Shown in pieces: positions 38,400 through 47,742 of a DNA stretch of 64,000 nt (position 1 is the stretch's first letter; the number at the start of each line of letters is the position of its first letter). Location: contig JANOHV010000151.1 of the NCBI GenBank assembly GCA_031406795.1, forward strand, positions 8,365-72,364, written 5' to 3'. The stretch is from DATDCY01 sp031406795 [NCBI: Candidatus Rokuibacteriota bacterium] (GTDB lineage Bacteria; JAUVQV01). The position numbers were made by a program, and so were the translations under genes. The notes below the pieces were generated by a model. It was not told where the DNA came from, did no database searches, and saw only the letters and a program-made list of their open reading frames with translations.

Positions 38400-38947
38400 C
38401 AAGGGCGCTGGTGGGGATGGAGCCGCTCGGCTTGATGGTTGCTCCAGCAAGGTTGCGGTGAAGTTGCTTGAAGAAAGCGGCGTCAAGCCCCCGCCAGATG
38501 TCCCCGGCACAGAAGCTTGCGATCGCCATAGAGCTTGAGTTTGTAGCTGAAACGGTCCGCCGTCGTTCAGACCAGGCCGAACTCGGTATCCTTGCAGATG
38601 CTGAAGGCGAGGTCGGTGAAAGTGCTCAGCTCACCCCGAGTGAGCGAGTGCTCCTCGTCCTCCTTGTACTTGCACTGGATCGCCCAGAATCCTCCGTCCA
38701 CCGTTTCCGCGATAAGGTCGATCCCCTCGTCCGGCCCCGGGAGGTTGAGCCTCTTGCGTTTGTCGGGCGGAACATCGCGCAGATGCCAGACGTGCTTCAG
38801 GATGGACGTGTAGATCGGGCTGAGCTTGAGATAGTGCTCGACGAGCGCTTCGAAGCAGTCGCCCTTCTCTTTTGCAGCGAGCGGGCGGAGTGCGTCGCGG
38901 AACTGCTCCCATGTCGCAGTTGATCTGAGGATCCGCCGGACGTTCAC
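38400..38947 (-). pseudogene. 5' remnant of an Mrr-type/type ISP restriction-helicase gene
   Basis: GTG 38947 opens a frame with the typical N-terminal nuclease-like domain of large type ISP restriction or helicase proteins: LKHVWHLRDVPPDKRKRLNL, GIDLIAETVDGG and the QCKYKED catalytic block. It stops at TGA 38567. The next frames still resemble the family (ADRFSYKLKLYG, then in another frame FCAGDIWRGLDAAFFKQL), so at least one frameshift and loss of more than 80% of the gene are evident. The start overlaps the Fic stop (GTGA). Confidence 0.75.
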
Positions 38948-40113
38948 TCCCGATCCGTCCCCTCGCGCAGGATGGAAAGATAGCGTTCGTAGGCGTAGAG
39001 ACGATTCCGTTTTCGCCCCGTGATCTCCCGGACGATACCAGCTTGCGCGAGTGCCGCGAGTGCCGACGCGGCCGTCGGGGCGCTCAGACGCGTCTCCCTG
39101 ACCAGGCGGGGGATCGAGTCGAGCGGCCGCTGCTGCAGCGCCTGGTGGATCCTCAGCGCGGACCCCGAGACCCGGCCCAGCGCCGCGATGCGCGCGCGGT
39201 CCTCGACGGCAACCTGCTCGAGCTTCCGCGCGGTTGCCACGGCCCCGTCTGCCATCTCCCGGATCCCCTCCGCAAAGAAGAGAATCCATGATTCCCAGTC
39301 CCCCGTGAGCCGCACCGAGGAGAGCAGCTCGAAGTAGCGGCTCCGATGCTGCTTGAGGTAGAGGCTCATGTACAGCAGCGGTTCCCGCAGCACATTCTCC
39401 TGGCAAAGGATGAGCGGGATCAGCAGCCGTCCCACCCTGCCGTTGCCGTCCAGAAAGGGATGGATCGTCTCGAACTGCACGTGCGCCATCGCCGCTTTCA
39501 GCAGGACTGGAGTCCGCTCCGGCAGATCGTGGAGGAACCTCTCCAGGGCAGCCATGCATTCCTCGACCCGATCGGCTGGCGGCGGTACGAACGCGGCGTT
39601 CCCCGGGCGGGTGCCCCCGATCCAGTTCTGCGACCGACGAAACTCTCCCGGAAGACGATCGCTGCCTCGCCCCTTGGCCAGCAGGATGCCGTGGATCTCG
39701 CGAAGCAACCGGTTGGAGAGCGGGAAGCCCTCCCGCAGCCGCTCGTGCCCGTGCTTCATCGCCGCAACATAGTTCGACACCTCGACGACATCGTCGATCG
39801 GCACTCCGGGAGCCTCGTCCAGTTCGAAGAGGAGAAGATCCGAGAGCGAGGATTGCGTCCCCTCGATGCGGGAGGAAAGCACCGCTTCCTTCCGGACATA
39901 CATGTAGAGGAAGAGTTGCGTATCCGGGAGCAGCGTCGTTACGCTGTCGAGTCGGCCAAGGGCGAGGAGTGCCTGGTCTAGGGCCTCGCGCAATTTCGCA
40001 TCGACGCCGAGAGCAGGCTCAGGTGGTACTGGGCGGGGAATGAACGCACGGACCGGTTCACCGCCGACGACCAGCGTCGAGTATTCTCCGGTGAGCCCTC
40101 GCCTCACGGGCAC
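38944..40113 (-). CDS. Fic/DOC-family AMPylation protein
   Basis: A 389-residue Fic protein with the catalytic loop HPFLDGNGRVGR. A class II inhibitory helix motif SSRIEGT precedes it in the N-terminal region. A winged-helix C-terminal region (about 310-385) is likely. Such proteins transfer AMP from ATP to target Ser/Thr/Tyr hydroxyls and are held off by the inhibitory Glu. The start is GTG 40113, or GTG 40107 with AGGGGGG better placed. It is coupled to the decayed restriction gene and lies next to tRNA-Asn behind an AT-rich stretch (40114-40259). Confidence 0.9.
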   Translation of the reverse strand: MPVRRGLTGEYSTLVVGGEPVRAFIPRPVPPEPALGVDAKLREALDQALLALGRLDSVTTLLPDTQLFLYMYVRKEAVLSSRIEGTQSSLSDLLLFELDEAPGVPIDDVVEVSNYVAAMKHGHERLREGFPLSNRLLREIHGILLAKGRGSDRLPGEFRRSQNWIGGTRPGNAAFVPPPADRVEECMAALERFLHDLPERTPVLLKAAMAHVQFETIHPFLDGNGRVGRLLIPLILCQENVLREPLLYMSLYLKQHRSRYFELLSSVRLTGDWESWILFFAEGIREMADGAVATARKLEQVAVEDRARIAALGRVSGSALRIHQALQQRPLDSIPRLVRETRLSAPTAASALAALAQAGIVREITGRKRNRLYAYERYLSILREGTDRE

Positions 40114-40259
40114 CCCCCTATGAAAGTTACTTTTCTATCGCTGACCACTAATAAAGGATATGGCGATTTCTTTTAACAAGCAAGTGGCTATATTGAGGAC
40201 AAAAGGACTTTGAAAATTTGAAATGCCGTTTCGGCAGTGAATACCGCTTTGGTCTTAAT

Positions 40260-40335
<76 letters not shown>

Positions 40336-40435
40336 ATGTCGGTCGCATATTCGGCGGGCACAACCATAACGGGAGTGCGCATGAGTGTCAAGACTGGAAC
40401 GTCACCGATGCCTGCGGAGCAGGCCGCGCGGCCTG

Positions 40436-41029
40436 CTACCCGCCCTGGCCCCTCTTGAGCTCGATCAGGACGAGGCGGGCGACCGCCTTGAGGGTGTCGA
40501 AGACCCCGGTCCCGATCGGCGCCACCGCCTCGAAGTCCGGCACGCCGCCCGGGTTGAGCAGCTCGCGCATCTCGTGCACCGGCGCGACGTTGGGCAAGTC
40601 GCGCTTGTTGTACTGGATGACGTACGGCAGCTTGTCCAGGTCGTAGCCCTGCTCCTGGAGGTTGAAGCGGAGGTTCTCGATGCTCTCCGAGTTGGCCTCC
40701 ATGCGCTCGACCTGGGAGTCGGCGCAGAAGATCGCGCCGTCGACCCCCTTGAGGATCAGCTTGCGCGACGCGTCATAGAAGACCTGCCCGGGCACGGTGT
40801 AGAGGTGGAAGCGTACCTTGAAACCGCGGATGCTCCCGAGCGCCAGCGGCAGAAAATCGAAGAAGAGCGTGCGTTCGGTCTCGGTCGCCAGGGAGATCAT
40901 CTTCCCGCGGATGTCGGGGTTGGTCTTCTGGTAGATGTACTGAAGATTGGTCGTCTTCCCGCAGAGGCCGGGACCGTAGTAGACGATCTTGCAGTTGATT
41001 TCCCGCGAAGCGTAGTTGATGAACGACAC
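40436..41029 (-). CDS. mglA: MglA-type Ras-like GTPase
   Basis: A 197-residue small GTPase. The P-loop is [10 protein letters not shown], the switch region shows [15 protein letters not shown] and the base-recognition motif is QYNKRDLP. In Myxococcus MglA sets cell polarity with its GAP MglB; homologues in other bacteria control polarity, pili or motility. GTG 41029 is the start. It follows the MglB-like gene by 15 bp and closes a long leftward gene block. Confidence 0.93.
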   Translation of the reverse strand: MSFINYASREINCKIVYYGPGLCGKTTNLQYIYQKTNPDIRGKMISLATETERTLFFDFLPLALGSIRGFKVRFHLYTVPGQVFYDASRKLILKGVDGAIFCADSQVERMEANSESIENLRFNLQEQGYDLDKLPYVIQYNKRDLPNVAPVHEMRELLNPGGVPDFEAVAPIGTGVFDTLKAVARLVLIELKRGQGG

Positions 41030-41044
41030 GGCGCCTGATATCCC

Positions 41045-41554
41045 CTAACGGAAAAGATTGTCGATATCGTCTTCGGTGATCTCGGCAAACGGCGAGGAGG
41101 CCTCGGTCGCGCCGACACCGACACCGGTCTTCTCGCGCTCGGTCTTCCGGGCGATCTCCTCGAAGATGCGCACGAGACTCTCCGAGGTGCGCTTGACGCG
41201 CAGCCGCACCAGGCCGAGCGAAGTGCGGGTGTCGAAGATCACGACGAGGATTACGCGATCGCCGACGAGGGAGATGTGCATGTTGTCCTTCTCGCCCTCG
41301 TGGAAGAGGATCGAGAACTCCTTTTCCCCGAGCAGCTTCGCGAGCCCCCCCGTGGCGGCGATGTTGCCGGCGGTGAGCGAGGCGAGCGACGTGGTGTCCA
41401 TGCCTCCGGCATTGCCCGAGGAGGCGATGAGCTGGCCGTTCTTGTCGACGAGGAAGACGACCTTGGCGTTGGCTTCGCGACAGAGTCGCTCGACCTCGGC
41501 CACGATCTGCTGGAACTCCTCCTCGTAGAGGATCAGGTCAGGGTTGGCGTTCAC
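41045..41554 (-). CDS. mglB: MglB-type roadblock/LC7 protein
   Basis: A 169-residue roadblock/LC7-fold protein (VVFLVDKNGQLIASSGNA, then LASLTAGNIAATGGLAKL), longer than the minimal fold by an acidic C-terminal tail (FAEITEDDIDNLFR). It is expected to be the GTPase-activating partner of the MglA-like gene just downstream. The start is GTG 41554 with GGAGA seven bases before. It sits between por genes and mglA. Confidence 0.92.
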   Translation of the reverse strand: MNANPDLILYEEEFQQIVAEVERLCREANAKVVFLVDKNGQLIASSGNAGGMDTTSLASLTAGNIAATGGLAKLLGEKEFSILFHEGEKDNMHISLVGDRVILVVIFDTRTSLGLVRLRVKRTSESLVRIFEEIARKTEREKTGVGVGATEASSPFAEITEDDIDNLFR

Positions 41555-41639
41555 CGTATCATCTCCTCATTCCCCCGGCGCGGGGCGCCCCGGAAGCGTT
41601 TGATGAGTATCGCACACCCGGGCGCCCCCCGCAAGGGAG

Positions 41640-42590
41640 CTACAGCCCGCAGGCGGCGAGCTTTTGCAGGCGCTCCCACTCCAGGTCGACCCGCGCCTGG
41701 AACGCATCGAGCATCTCCATGTTCGGCGCGGGCTTGAACAGGTGGGCGAAGCGGCCCTGCAGCTTGAGCCACTCGATGACCGGCAGCTTCTCCTTGGGCG
41801 TGTAATTGATCGTCATCTTGCCCTCCTCGATCTCGAAGAGCGGCCAGTAGCAGCTGTCGACCGCCTTGCGCAGGATCGAGACCGCCTCGGCCGGTTTGCT
41901 GCGCCAGCCGCGGTGGCAGGTCGAGATCACGTTGATGAAGCTCGGCCCGTCGACGGCCAGCGCCTTCTTGACCTTGATCGTGTAGTCCCGCCAGTTGCTC
42001 GGCGAGGCCTGGGCCACGTATGGGATGCGGTGCGCCGACACGATCGCGGCCAGGTCCTTGCGCCACTGCATCTTGCCGGGGCTCAGCTTGCCGGACGGCG
42101 AGGTGGTCGTCGAGGCGCCCATCGGGGTGGCGCTCGAGCGCTGGATGCCGGTGTTCATGTACGCGCCGTTGTCCAGGCAGATGTAGAGCATCCGGTGGCC
42201 GCGCTCGAGGGCGCACGAGAGCGCCTGCAAGCCGATGTCGTAGGTGGCGCCGTCGCCGCCGAAGGCGATGAAGCGCCGCTCGGTGTCGGATGGGAGCTTC
42301 CCCTGCTTCTTCAGCGACTGGTACATCGCCTCCATGCCGGAGGCGGTCGCCGCGGCGTTTTCGAAGGCGCTGTGGATCCACGGCACCCGCCAGGCGGTGA
42401 AGGGGTGGATCGAGGTCGCGACCTCGAGGCAGCCGGTCGCGGCGGTGGCGACCACCGGGTAGTCTGCGGCCATCAGCGTCTGGCGCACGATCACCGAGTG
42501 CATGCACCCGGCGCAGAGCCGGTGGCCGCCGGCGAGCTGTTCCGGCTTCTTCGCGAATTCCTTCAGGCTGACCGAATATTTCGTCGTCAT
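41640..42590 (-). CDS. porB: Pyruvate:ferredoxin oxidoreductase beta subunit (PorB)
   Basis: A 316-residue thiamine-pyrophosphate subunit. It has CAGCMHSVIV and ATGCLEVAT for [4Fe-4S] ligands, then the TPP motif FIAFGGDGATYDIGLQAL with ...NGAYMNTGIQRSS. It catalyses pyruvate plus CoA to acetyl-CoA, CO2 and reduced ferredoxin (or the reverse). It is last of the four por genes. A 2-oxoacid specificity other than pyruvate cannot be excluded. Confidence 0.92.
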   Translation of the reverse strand: MTTKYSVSLKEFAKKPEQLAGGHRLCAGCMHSVIVRQTLMAADYPVVATAATGCLEVATSIHPFTAWRVPWIHSAFENAAATASGMEAMYQSLKKQGKLPSDTERRFIAFGGDGATYDIGLQALSCALERGHRMLYICLDNGAYMNTGIQRSSATPMGASTTTSPSGKLSPGKMQWRKDLAAIVSAHRIPYVAQASPSNWRDYTIKVKKALAVDGPSFINVISTCHRGWRSKPAEAVSILRKAVDSCYWPLFEIEEGKMTINYTPKEKLPVIEWLKLQGRFAHLFKPAPNMEMLDAFQARVDLEWERLQKLAACGL

Positions 42591-42605
42591 CGCGTCTGTC
42601 TCCCC

Positions 42606-43793
42606 CTACTCGCGGACCTGGAGGTAGTCGTAGTGGCTCTCGATCTTCCCGGTGTCGACCGCCTTCTTGAGACGGTGCACCAGCTGGCGCCCCTCCTCGA
42701 GAGTCAGGTCGCGGCCGCCGAGGCCGTAGATGAAGTTCACCGTCCGGGGACGCTTCGGCTGCTCGAACAGCGCCGAGCGCACCTCGTGGAAGACCGGGCC
42801 GCCGAAGGCGCCAAAGGAGTCTGATCGATCGAGCACCGCCAGCACCTTGAGGTGCCCCAGGGCCGCCGCCAGCTCTTCCGCCGGGAAGGGGCGGAAGACC
42901 CGCAGCTTGAGCGTGCCGACCCTGACCCCCTCCTCGCGCAGCTCGTTCACCACCTCGCGCAGCGTCCCCGCCGAGGAGCCGAGCGACAGGATGCCGATCT
43001 CGGCGTCCTCGAGCCGGTGCGTCTCGAAGCTGCCGTAGGAGCGCCCCGTCAGCTTCGCGAAGCGCTCGGCCTCGCGCTTGATCGCCCCGCGCGCCTGGGC
43101 CATCGCCTCGGACTGCTGGCGCTTGTGTTCGGTGTAGTAGTCCTGCAGGTCGACCGCGCCGTAGGTGACAGGCTTGGTCACGTCCAGCATCGGGTGCAGC
43201 GGCTGGTAGTCGCCGACGAACTTCTTCGCGGTCTCGTCGGCGAGCAGCTCGACCCGCTCAATGGAGTGGCTGATCGTGAAGCCGTCGTAGCAGCACATCA
43301 CCGGCAGCCGCACCTTCAGGTCTTCGGAGATCCCGATCGCCATCAGCGCGTTGTCGTAGGCCTCCTGCGCGTTCTCGCCGAAGAGCTGGATCCAGCCGGC
43401 GTCGCGCGCCCCCATCGAGTCGGAGTGGTCGCCGTGGATGTTCAACGGCGCCGAGAGCGCGCGGTTTACACACGCCATGACGATCGGCAGGCGCAGGCCC
43501 GCCGCGACGTAGAGCATCTCCCACATGTAGGCCAGGCCGGCCGACGAAGTCGCGGTCATCACGCGCCCGCCCGCTGCCGCCGCCCCGATGCAGGCGCTCA
43601 TCGCCGAGTGCTCGCTCTCGACGGCGATGAAGTTCGTCGGCACCTTGCCGTCCGCGACGAACTGCGAAAAATTCTCGACCACCTGCGTCGACGGGGTGAT
43701 CGGGTAGGCGGCGACGACGTCGGGGGCGATCTGGCGCATCGCCTCGGCCATGGCTTCGTTTCCGGTGATGCCGGCGATCTTACTCTTCGGCAT
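42606..43793 (-). CDS. porA: Pyruvate:ferredoxin oxidoreductase alpha subunit (PorA)
   Basis: A 395-residue subunit with the family start ITGNEAMAEAMRQ, AYPITPSTQVVE and VESEHSAMSACIGAAAAGGR. Later NRALSAPLNIHGDHSD and LGSSAGTLREVV match the domain II and transketolase C regions. ATG 43793 overlaps the end of porD by 14 bases, so translation is coupled. It works with the adjacent porB, porC and porD products as one complex. Confidence 0.93.
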   Translation of the reverse strand: MPKSKIAGITGNEAMAEAMRQIAPDVVAAYPITPSTQVVENFSQFVADGKVPTNFIAVESEHSAMSACIGAAAAGGRVMTATSSAGLAYMWEMLYVAAGLRLPIVMACVNRALSAPLNIHGDHSDSMGARDAGWIQLFGENAQEAYDNALMAIGISEDLKVRLPVMCCYDGFTISHSIERVELLADETAKKFVGDYQPLHPMLDVTKPVTYGAVDLQDYYTEHKRQQSEAMAQARGAIKREAERFAKLTGRSYGSFETHRLEDAEIGILSLGSSAGTLREVVNELREEGVRVGTLKLRVFRPFPAEELAAALGHLKVLAVLDRSDSFGAFGGPVFHEVRSALFEQPKRPRTVNFIYGLGGRDLTLEEGRQLVHRLKKAVDTGKIESHYDYLQVRE

Positions 43794-44106
43794 GGCAGAC
43801 CCCCTCGTTCTTGAACTCGGCCTCTTCGACCATCGTGATCGCCTGGACCTTCTTCGGGCACTCGTGAGCGCAGATCCCGCACCCCTTGCAGTGCTTCAGG
43901 TCGAAGTCGTTGTGCTTGCCGTCGACAGTGACGAGGATCGCCGAGTCGGGACAGAAGACCCAGCAGGTCAGGCAGTTGACGCACTTCGCCTTGTCCCGCA
44001 CCGGCCGGAACGTGCGCCAGCCGCCGGTGACGTAGGCGTCCGAGGTCCCCCCGCCGGGGATCACGCCGCCGAACTCCAGTTCCTTCCAGCCTTTCTTCTT
44101 GCTCAT
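43780..44106 (-). CDS. porD: Pyruvate:ferredoxin oxidoreductase delta subunit (two [4Fe-4S], PorD)
   Basis: A 108-residue ferredoxin-like subunit with two clusters, CVNCLTCWVFCP and CKGCGICAHECP. It relays electrons from the TPP subunit to external ferredoxin. ATG 44106 lies two bases after the porC stop, and its own end overlaps porA. N-terminal residues GGVIPGGGTSDAYVTGGWR are typical of PorD. Confidence 0.92.
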   Translation of the reverse strand: MSKKKGWKELEFGGVIPGGGTSDAYVTGGWRTFRPVRDKAKCVNCLTCWVFCPDSAILVTVDGKHNDFDLKHCKGCGICAHECPKKVQAITMVEEAEFKNEGVCHAEE

Positions 44107-44108
44107 GG

Positions 44109-44681
44109 CTACTTCTGTACCTCCTCGAACCCGCGGCGTACGATGCTCAGGTTCTGTTCGATGACCTCGGCCGAGAGCTTCTTGCCGAGGATGCCCTTGA
44201 CGTTCTCCAGCAGCGTGTCGAGACCGACGACGCCGGACACCTTCGCCAGCGCCCCGAGCGTCGGCGTGTTCGGGAAGCTCTTGCCGAGCGCCGAGAGCGA
44301 GATGTTCGTCGCGTCGACGGTGGTCACGCGAAACGGCTTGAGCTGCGGGTGCGCCGCCTTGATGTCGGCGGGGCACTTGGGGGTGTTGATCAGAAAGAGC
44401 GTCTCGGGCGTCCCGCCTTCCGTGACGTCCACCGCATCGAGGAGCGTCGGGTCCATGACCACGATCACCCCGGGGTGCTCGATCACGCAATAGATCGAAA
44501 ACTTCCTTTTGGCGATGCGGTTGTACGCCTGCACCGGCGCCCCTTCGCGCTCGGGTCCGTATTCGGGGAAAGCCTGGACGTAGTCCCCGGCCGCCATCGC
44601 GGTGTCGGCGAGGATCTTCGCCGCCGAGACCGCACCCTGCCCCGCCCGCGCGTGCCAACGAATCTCTGTAATCCCCTTCAT
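44109..44681 (-). CDS. porC: Pyruvate:ferredoxin oxidoreductase gamma subunit (PorC/PorG)
   Basis: A 190-residue gamma subunit with the start ITEIRWHARAGQGAVSAAKI and then FPEYGPEREGAPVQAYNRI, both hallmarks of the family. It is the first gene of the por operon (gamma-delta-alpha-beta). ATG 44681 has GGAGGGGCAG upstream. A MITE-like repeat fills the 198-bp gap before it. Confidence 0.93.
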   Translation of the reverse strand: MKGITEIRWHARAGQGAVSAAKILADTAMAAGDYVQAFPEYGPEREGAPVQAYNRIAKRKFSIYCVIEHPGVIVVMDPTLLDAVDVTEGGTPETLFLINTPKCPADIKAAHPQLKPFRVTTVDATNISLSALGKSFPNTPTLGALAKVSGVVGLDTLLENVKGILGKKLSAEVIEQNLSIVRRGFEEVQK

Positions 44682-44702
44682 CTGCCCCTCCAGCTCTCGT
44701 TA

Positions 44703-44856
44703 ACCGGGCCGGGGCTCTTCAGGAGGCCCTTTTCCGCCCCGGCGGCGTTGCCCCTCGCTCCGCTTGTGCGGCGTACGGCTCGTACGCCTCCGCGCGAGAC
44801 TCGGGGCTGCCTTGCCGGGACGAAAAATGACGCTCCTGAAGAACCTCGGCTCCGTC
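44703..44856. repeat. MITE-like element with long terminal inverted repeats
   Basis: GCCGGGGCTCTTCAGGAG (44709-44726) is matched in reverse complement at 44833-44850 in 16 of 18 positions, and looser pairing extends about 20 bases inward. The ~150-bp unit has no plausible gene and lies between recR and porC. Confidence 0.55.
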
Positions 44857-44879
44857 CCCATGAACAGCCTTGCCCGTCA

Positions 44880-45476
44880 TTATATGTCACGCCGGTTCTC
44901 GATCGCCTTGGCGAGCGTCAGTTCGTCGATGTACTCGAGCTCGCCGCCCACGGGAACCCCGCGCGCCAGCCGCGTGACCTGGACGCCCAGGCCCTTGAGC
45001 TGCCTGCCCAGATACAGGGCGGTGGCCTCGCCCTCGAGCGTTGGGTTGGTGGCGATCAGCACCTCGCGGAAGGACCCGGCGCCGATGCGCTCGAGCAGCT
45101 CGCGAACGCGCAGCTGCTCCGGCCCGATGCCCTCCAACGGGGAAAGCACCCCGCCGAGAATGTGGTAGAGGCCGCGGAAGCTCCGGGCCTTCTCGAGCGC
45201 GGCCAGGTCGTGGGGCTCCTCGACGACGCAGAGCAACCCCCGGTCGCGCGACTGGTCGGAACAGATCGGGCAGAGCTCCTCCTCGGTGAGATTGAAGCAG
45301 GAAGTGCAGTCACGGGTCTTCTTCTTGACTTCGAGAATCAGGCGAGCGAGACGCACCGCTTCCTCCTGGGGAAGCTTGAGGATGTCCAGGACCATCGTCT
45401 GGGCCGCCCGGCGACCGACCCCGGGCAGGCGCGAGAGTTCGGCGATCAGACGGTCGGTGCTTCTCGTGTAGCCCAT
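44880..45476 (-). CDS. recR: Recombination mediator RecR
   Basis: A 198-residue RecR. The N-terminal helix-hairpin-helix region is RLPGVGRRAAQTMV. The four-Cys zinc finger is CTSCFNLTEEELCPIC and the Toprim domain contains EEPHDLAALE and ATNPTLEGEATALYL. It loads RecA with RecO during gap repair. It follows ybaB in the conserved dnaX-ybaB-recR order. ATG 45476 is used. Confidence 0.97.
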   Translation of the reverse strand: MGYTRSTDRLIAELSRLPGVGRRAAQTMVLDILKLPQEEAVRLARLILEVKKKTRDCTSCFNLTEEELCPICSDQSRDRGLLCVVEEPHDLAALEKARSFRGLYHILGGVLSPLEGIGPEQLRVRELLERIGAGSFREVLIATNPTLEGEATALYLGRQLKGLGVQVTRLARGVPVGGELEYIDELTLAKAIENRRDI

Positions 45477-45589
45477 GAATTTCCTCTCCGCACCCTGCTC
45501 GCGAGAATGTTGTTACGCTCTATCACAACAACTCCAGATCCCGAGTTTGGGAAGTCTCCGACGTGTTAGGGCACAAGCCTCCATAGTCT

Positions 45590-45608
45590 TGCGGGCGAAG
45601 CGCCCGCA
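45590..45608 (-). terminator. Hairpin between ybaB and recR
   Basis: GCGGGCG and CGCCCGC arms close a CTT loop immediately after the ybaB stop. No U-run follows, so it may act as an attenuator or stabiliser rather than a full terminator. The ~130-bp gap has no other feature. Confidence 0.35.
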
Positions 45609-45610
45609 CT

Positions 45611-45919
45611 CTAGAAGAGGCCGGGGAGACCGGCGCCGCCGGTGACTTTCTTCATCGCCTGCTCGACTGCCTCGCGCGCCTTGCTCAGGGCCTCGTTCGC
45701 GGCGACCACGAAGAGATCCTGGAGCATCTCGACATCCTCGGGGCGAGCCGCCTCGGGATCGATCCGCACATCGAGAATCTCCCCCTTGCCGCTGGCGCCC
45801 ACGGTCACCACGCCGCCGGCCGTGGCCTCCGCCCGGTGCCCGGCCATCTCCTCCTGCACCTTGAGAATCTGGGCCTGCATTTTCTGGGCCTGGCGCATCA
45901 TCTGCTGCATCTGGTTCAT
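45611..45919 (-). CDS. YbaB/EbfC nucleoid-associated protein
   Basis: A 102-residue DNA-binding protein with a Gln/Met-rich helical start (MNQMQQMMRQAQKMQAQ), a central strand region VVTVGASGKGEILDVRIDPE and a C-terminal helix. The family forms dimers that bind DNA as a nucleoid-associated factor. It lies between dnaX and recR as in most bacteria. Confidence 0.95.
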   Translation of the reverse strand: MNQMQQMMRQAQKMQAQILKVQEEMAGHRAEATAGGVVTVGASGKGEILDVRIDPEAARPEDVEMLQDLFVVAANEALSKAREAVEQAMKKVTGGAGLPGLF

Positions 45920-45975
45920 GTCAGAGCCTCCGTTGGCACATTGCCGAGCGTTGCGGGAAACGGGCGGGTCGCCGG

Positions 45976-47661
45976 CTAGGGGTTGATCTTTACTTCCACC
46001 ACCTGCGCCTGGAGGATCTCGGCAGCCCAGCCGGTCGCGGGAGCATTGAGCGCCTCGTGCCGGTGCTTACGGTGCACGTCGGTCTCGCGCGCGGCGGGGC
46101 CTGCCGCGTCGGGCTCCCCGCCTTCTCCGGCGATGGTCAAGAGGCGAACCTCGGTGCGCGCGCCGAGCAATTCCCGGGCGACCGTCCGCAGGAAGGTGAT
46201 GTTCTGCGTCTCCCTCGCCGTCTCAAGAAAGAAGCCGTCCTGCGGCGCGAAGCCGATCTCGAGCACCCCGTCCCCGGCTTTGATCAGCCGTCCGTGCTCG
46301 AGAAACCCGGCGAGCATCCCTTTCTCGCGCTGCACCCGCTCGACAAATCGGGCAAAGAGATCATCGGCGGCGGGAGTGCTTGAAGTCCCCGGGAGAGCCT
46401 CAGGGGACGCGACCACCGGCGGCGTCCGTTCAGCCTCGTGCCGCGTCGCCGCCATGGGTACCGACGACTCCGGGGACGCGGCGGTTCCGGGGGTCGGCGC
46501 GGACCACCCCCCCGCGGCGAGCCGCCGCTCGAACTGCTCGAGCCGCTCCAGGAGCGCCGCGATCTCCTGCACCTCCTCGAGGCGTACCGCGCGCAGCACC
46601 GCCAGTTCCAGCAGCATCCGGGGAAAGGTCGCGTTGCGCACCTCGGTCTCGACGCGCAGGAAGATTTCGAAGAGCGATTGCAGGTGCCCGGGGCTCGCTG
46701 CGGCCGCCAGGGGCTGCAACTCGGCGAGCGTCTCCGGCGTCACCGGGATCAAGTCGACCGCCTCGGGGGCGGCACGCAGCACCGCGAGGTTGCGCAGCAT
46801 CCCCAGCACCTCTCGCGCGAACACGCGGGCGTCCATCCCGAGAGCGGCTACGGCGTCGAGCGTCGCCAGGCAGGCCGCCCCGCTGCGCCCGAGCAGATCG
46901 GCGCAGAAGGCCATCAGAGTCTTCTCCTCGGGGAGCCCGAGGGCCGTGGCGACTTCCTCGTCGCGCACCGTGCGGCCGCAGTAGGCCACCACCTGCTCGA
47001 GCAGGCTTTCGGCGTCGCGCATGCTTCCTTCGCCCGCCCCGGCCACCGCGCCAAGGGCCGCCGGGCTCATCACGATCCCCTCGGCCTCGACGATGCGTCG
47101 CAGCTGCTCGACGATCTCGGCGCGATCGAGCAGTCGAAAGTCGTAGCGCTGGCAGCGCGACTGGATCGTGATCGGCACCTTGTGCAGGTCGGTCGTCGCA
47201 AAGATGAACTTGACGTAGGGGGGCGGCTCCTCGAGTGTCTTGAGGAATGCGTTGAACGCCTCCTTGGTGAGCATGTGGACCTCGTCCACGATGTAGATCT
47301 TGTAGCGCGCCGACGCGGGGGCGTAGTTGAGACTCTCGCGCAAGTCCCGGACGTCCTCGATGCCGCGGTTGGAGGCCGCGTCCATCTCAACGATGTCCAT
47401 CGCGCTGCCCGCCGTCACTTCCTTGCAGAGACGGCACTCGTTGCAAGGCTCCGGCGACGGACCATGCTCGCAGACGAGCGCTTTGGCCAGGATGCGCGCG
47501 GTGGTGGTCTTGCCGACGCCGCGACCGCCGGTGAGCAGGAAGGCGTGGGGTACGCGGTTCTCGCGAATGGCGTTCTGGAGCGGGCGCGTGACGTGCTCCT
47601 GGCCCACGACATCCGCGAACCTCTGCGGGCGCCATTTCAGGGCGAAGACCTGATAGGACAC
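45976..47661 (-). CDS. dnaX: DNA polymerase III subunits gamma/tau
   Basis: A 561-residue clamp-loader ATPase. Walker A is GGRGVGKTTTARILAK, the zinc cluster is CEHGPSPEPCNECRLC, the DExx box is YIVDEVHML and the sensor is FIFATTDLHKVP. The region from about 370 is a low-complexity linker and a tau-like C-terminal domain. The start is GTG 47661 after GGAGGATC. SRP RNA lies upstream, and ybaB and recR follow, the standard arrangement. Confidence 0.96.
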   Translation of the reverse strand: MSYQVFALKWRPQRFADVVGQEHVTRPLQNAIRENRVPHAFLLTGGRGVGKTTTARILAKALVCEHGPSPEPCNECRLCKEVTAGSAMDIVEMDAASNRGIEDVRDLRESLNYAPASARYKIYIVDEVHMLTKEAFNAFLKTLEEPPPYVKFIFATTDLHKVPITIQSRCQRYDFRLLDRAEIVEQLRRIVEAEGIVMSPAALGAVAGAGEGSMRDAESLLEQVVAYCGRTVRDEEVATALGLPEEKTLMAFCADLLGRSGAACLATLDAVAALGMDARVFAREVLGMLRNLAVLRAAPEAVDLIPVTPETLAELQPLAAAASPGHLQSLFEIFLRVETEVRNATFPRMLLELAVLRAVRLEEVQEIAALLERLEQFERRLAAGGWSAPTPGTAASPESSVPMAATRHEAERTPPVVASPEALPGTSSTPAADDLFARFVERVQREKGMLAGFLEHGRLIKAGDGVLEIGFAPQDGFFLETARETQNITFLRTVARELLGARTEVRLLTIAGEGGEPDAAGPAARETDVHRKHRHEALNAPATGWAAEILQAQVVEVKINP

Positions 47662-47742
47662 AGCCGATCCTCCCTCCCTGTCGCGCGTCGCACTCCCTTG
47701 CCCGAAAAACGCGGGCCGGCATCGACCGACGGGACCGGTTCA

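Noticed and set aside
38540-38600. A TGA at 38567 in the restriction-gene remnant, where relatives may have Cys, as a second selenocysteine codon
   Set aside because: The downstream frame breaks by a frameshift about 20 codons later, no stem-loop follows the TGA, and most of the gene is missing. It is a decayed gene.
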